Shown in pieces: positions 61,943 to 64,000 of a stretch of DNA of 64,000 bases. Position 1 is the first letter of the stretch, and each line of letters opens with the position of its first letter. The notes under the pieces were generated by a model. It did not search any database, was not told the origin of the DNA, and was given only the letters and a program-made list of their open reading frames with translations. The stretch lies in NCBI GenBank assembly GCA_047602185.1, contig JASGHY010000001.1:6696001-6760000 (forward strand), written 5' to 3'. The DNA comes from PMP191F sp047602185. GTDB taxonomy: Bacteria; Bacteroidota; Bacteroidia; Chitinophagales; Chitinophagaceae. A program made the position numbers and the translations under genes.

Positions 61943-63382
61943 ATGAAAACGTATTCAGCGTATCTCTATATAATTGTTGCAGGAATGATGACATTGACAA
62001 CCTCCTGCAAAAAAAGCTTTCTTGAAGTGTTACCCAAAGGCTCCGTAATTGCCGGTACGGCAGATGATTACGGACGGCTGCTTACCAATGCCACCCTGCT
62101 CAATATCAGCGCCAACCCGCAGGTGATGCTGGGTGATGATGTTATAGCCATCAAGTCTTATTTTGATGCTGCTACAACCCGTGAACAACGTTTGTTCCGC
62201 TGGGACGACGAAGTGTATGAGCCCGAAGAAAATGCACCGGAACTGGACGGTCTTATGACCAATATTTATCTCTACAACAAAATTATCAACGAGGTAATGA
62301 GTGCAGACGGGCCCGATACTCAGAAAAAAAGTTTGCGTGCTGAAGCACTTACAGGTCGAGCATGGACATTGTTTCTGCTGATCAATTTTTACGGCAAGCC
62401 ATTTACTTCGGCAACAGCTGCACAAGACCCGGGTTTCCCATTGGTAAATTCTGCTGATGTAACCCTGGTCAACTTTACCCGTGCATCAGTACAGGATGTC
62501 TACAACCAGATCGTCAGCGACCTTGAAACTGCCATTCCCGATCTGCCGGCAAAGCTGACAGTGCGGTTGCGCATGTCACGCCCGTTGGGTAAAGCTCTGC
62601 TGGGTAAAGTGTATGTATTTATGCAAGAGTTTGACAAAGCATTACCGTTATTCAATAGTGCTTTTGATGACCTGGCGCAATCTGCCATTACAGTAAAGTT
62701 GTACAATTACAACCAGACCTTTGCAACCGGTGGTTCTTTTCTGCCTATCGCCGCATTGGGTGGTCCTACACTGCCCACGCATGCAGCGAATGAAGAGAAT
62801 ATTTTCAGCAGACAGTTCTCAAATACCTATGCCTACTTTGTAAACACTTTTGTAATGTCGCCCAGCACGTCTGTGTTGTTCAAATCCAGTGATCTGCGGT
62901 TAAAATTCTATGCAACCAAAGCCTATCCTTCAGGCACCTTGCCCACCAATGCTTACCGCAGGGTTGGCCCGCTGCTTACACAGGTTGGTTTTGTATTGCC
63001 CGACCTGTACCTTTTGCGTGCTGAGTGTTTTGCCCGCAGCGGACAATTAACAAAAGCTACGGATGACCTGCTGACATTGCGTAAAAACAGGATGCCGGAT
63101 GCTGATGCTGCTATTCCTGCAGATACCAGTGCTGACAAAGTAAAACTGGTATCATTCATTATGGAAGAAAGACTGCGTGAATTTGCAGTGCAGGGATATC
63201 GCTGGTTTGATATGAGACGTATTTCAGTTGATCCCTTATTGACAGGACTCCAGTTTTCCCATAAACTGATGACTGCTGATGGTGTATTGTCAGCGTCCTA
63301 TTCATTAAAACCAGAGCGACTGGTTTTACGTTTTCCTCCCAAAGTAATGGCACAGAATCCCGGCATGGCGAATAACCCATAG
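61943..63382 (+). CDS. SusD/RagB-like substrate-binding lipoprotein
   Basis: 479 residues from ATG 61943. Lipobox TTSC at about residue 22 (MMTLTTSCKKSFLEVLPKGS), then TPR-like helices (GRAWTLFLLINFYGKPFTS, followed by VYNQIVSDLETAIPDLP) and the C-terminal PDLYLLRAECFARSGQLTKA, EERLREFAVQGYRWFDMRR and a final DPLLTGLQFSHKL segment typical of SusD. It caps the SusC barrel 10 bp upstream and hands it the ligand. Confidence 0.92.
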   Translation: MKTYSAYLYIIVAGMMTLTTSCKKSFLEVLPKGSVIAGTADDYGRLLTNATLLNISANPQVMLGDDVIAIKSYFDAATTREQRLFRWDDEVYEPEENAPELDGLMTNIYLYNKIINEVMSADGPDTQKKSLRAEALTGRAWTLFLLINFYGKPFTSATAAQDPGFPLVNSADVTLVNFTRASVQDVYNQIVSDLETAIPDLPAKLTVRLRMSRPLGKALLGKVYVFMQEFDKALPLFNSAFDDLAQSAITVKLYNYNQTFATGGSFLPIAALGGPTLPTHAANEENIFSRQFSNTYAYFVNTFVMSPSTSVLFKSSDLRLKFYATKAYPSGTLPTNAYRRVGPLLTQVGFVLPDLYLLRAECFARSGQLTKATDDLLTLRKNRMPDADAAIPADTSADKVKLVSFIMEERLREFAVQGYRWFDMRRISVDPLLTGLQFSHKLMTADGVLSASYSLKPERLVLRFPPKVMAQNPGMANNP

Positions 63383-63424
63383 TAACAACAATGAAACGTT
63401 TGCACAAACATCAAATATTTACAA

Positions 63425-64000
63425 ATGAAAAAGAATAAAACAACTGTTATCATAACACTGCTGATATTGTTGGCTCAATACACACAGGCACAACAGACTC
63501 CCGAAGAAAAAATGCAGGCAGCACTGGCGCCTATACAGCAGGCATTAAAGCCATTGAACGAGCAGGCAAAAGCATATTACCTGCAAAAAGACACGGTGTC
63601 GATGAACAAACTGATGCCTGAAATGACGGTGTTGTATAAACAGGTGGACAGTATTGAAACCGGTTTTGTAAAACAATATCCTGATTCGGAAGCAAGTTTG
63701 AATATTGTAGTAAAACGCGGTCGCAGCACACAGGGGTTACTGGCTGAACCATTGTTCAATACCCTGAGCGAAAGGCTGCGTCAGTCTGAAAAAGGACAAC
63801 AATTACAGGAGCGTTTTGATGCATTACGCAAAACACGCGTAGGGCAGATCTCGATGCCTTTTTCTCTTCCCGATGCAAAGGGCAATACGATCTCCATGGA
63901 GCAATACAAAGGCAAATATGTGCTAATCGACTTCTGGGCCAGCTGGTGCCAACCATGCAGAATTGAAAATCCTATACTGCTGGCTGCCTATAAAAAGTAT
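63425..64000 (+). CDS. TlpA-like thioredoxin-fold protein (3' end beyond window)
   Basis: The first 192 codons of a longer gene. Signal peptide (MKKNKTTVIITLLILLAQYTQAQ), a helical N-terminal region, then the thioredoxin fold with MPFSLPDAKGNTISM, YKGKYVLIDFWASWCQPCR (active-site CxxC with Gln-Pro between the cysteines) near residues 160-178. Such exported TlpA-type proteins reduce or isomerise disulfides in the periplasm or on the surface. It follows SusD by 42 bp, so it belongs to the SusC/D unit. Confidence 0.9.
   Translation, partial: MKKNKTTVIITLLILLAQYTQAQQTPEEKMQAALAPIQQALKPLNEQAKAYYLQKDTVSMNKLMPEMTVLYKQVDSIETGFVKQYPDSEASLNIVVKRGRSTQGLLAEPLFNTLSERLRQSEKGQQLQERFDALRKTRVGQISMPFSLPDAKGNTISMEQYKGKYVLIDFWASWCQPCRIENPILLAAYKKY

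Overview
The window looks like a chromosomal segment of a Bacteroidota bacterium, most likely family Chitinophagaceae (Chitinophaga/Niastella relatives). The reasons are: a SusC/SusD pair behind an ECF sigma factor and a FecR-type anti-sigma factor; a type IX secretion type B C-terminal domain; many exported proteins with signal peptides ending in A-Q; almost no Shine-Dalgarno sequences; and Bacteroidota-type -33 TTG / -7 TAnnTTTG promoters. No rRNA, tRNA, CRISPR array, transposase or prophage gene was found. This placement is inference from gene content.

Layout. 1-2.9 kb: end of accA, dapA and a TMEM175-like channel. 2.9-5.8 kb: two unknown genes, a possible gene remnant and a roughly 1 kb gene-poor stretch rich in inverted repeats. 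5.8-18 kb: mixed accessory genes, including a T9SS cargo protein, a PaiB-like flavoprotein, an SDR, a TIR-domain protein, a collagen-like lipoprotein, a stand-alone EF-Tu domain-3-like protein, a DUF6807/PmoA-like protein, an ankyrin plus CxxCH/cyclase-fold pair, a Crp-like regulator and DoxX. 18.7-20.9 kb: three tandem paralogous sigma-like genes, two of them shortened at the C terminus, then an unknown gene. 21-23.7 kb: azoR/hxlR divergent pair with twin palindromic operators, a DHFR-like reductase and a ceramidase-like membrane protein. 23.8-32.5 kb: a pectin-degrading island (GH28, CE8 and GH43 on the minus strand; GH78, a CE4-like deacetylase and GH27 on the plus strand) diverging from one intergenic region and lacking its own SusC/D. 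32.8-34.3 kb: a HAD phosphatase and a HEAT-repeat protein.

34.5-44.6 kb plus 55.0-56.1 kb is the most novel part. A TPR sensor histidine kinase diverges from an operon of exported proteins: a signal-peptide-bearing Hcp-like protein, an M48 metalloprotease lipoprotein, a lipocalin-like two-domain protein, a 718-residue TPR/coiled-coil protein, a 448-residue unknown, a second two-domain paralogue and a small DUF4870-like membrane protein. A third paralogue lies alone at 55.0 kb. Four promoters (the kinase, the Hcp-like gene, and paralogues 2 and 3) share one architecture: a 24-bp inverted-repeat box, AAAAATCAT-N8-AYGATTG, whose terminal TTG serves as the -33 element (TGC at the kinase promoter), followed by exactly 20 bp and then a -7-like box, with the ATG 25-35 bp further on. 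This reads as one regulon under a two-component system whose response regulator is outside the window.

45-54.2 kb is a peptide/dicarboxylate locus: DcuC-type carrier, isoaspartyl dipeptidase with all six metal-site residues conserved, two OprP-like porins around a secreted M14 carboxypeptidase, a lamin-tail lipoprotein and a DASS-type dicarboxylate transporter. Together they suggest import and trimming of aspartyl (possibly beta-aspartyl) peptides and exchange of the resulting C4 acids. 56.3-64 kb is a SusC/D system (ECF sigma, FecR, SusC of the STGYQ type, SusD, TlpA-like thioredoxin) that runs off the right edge.
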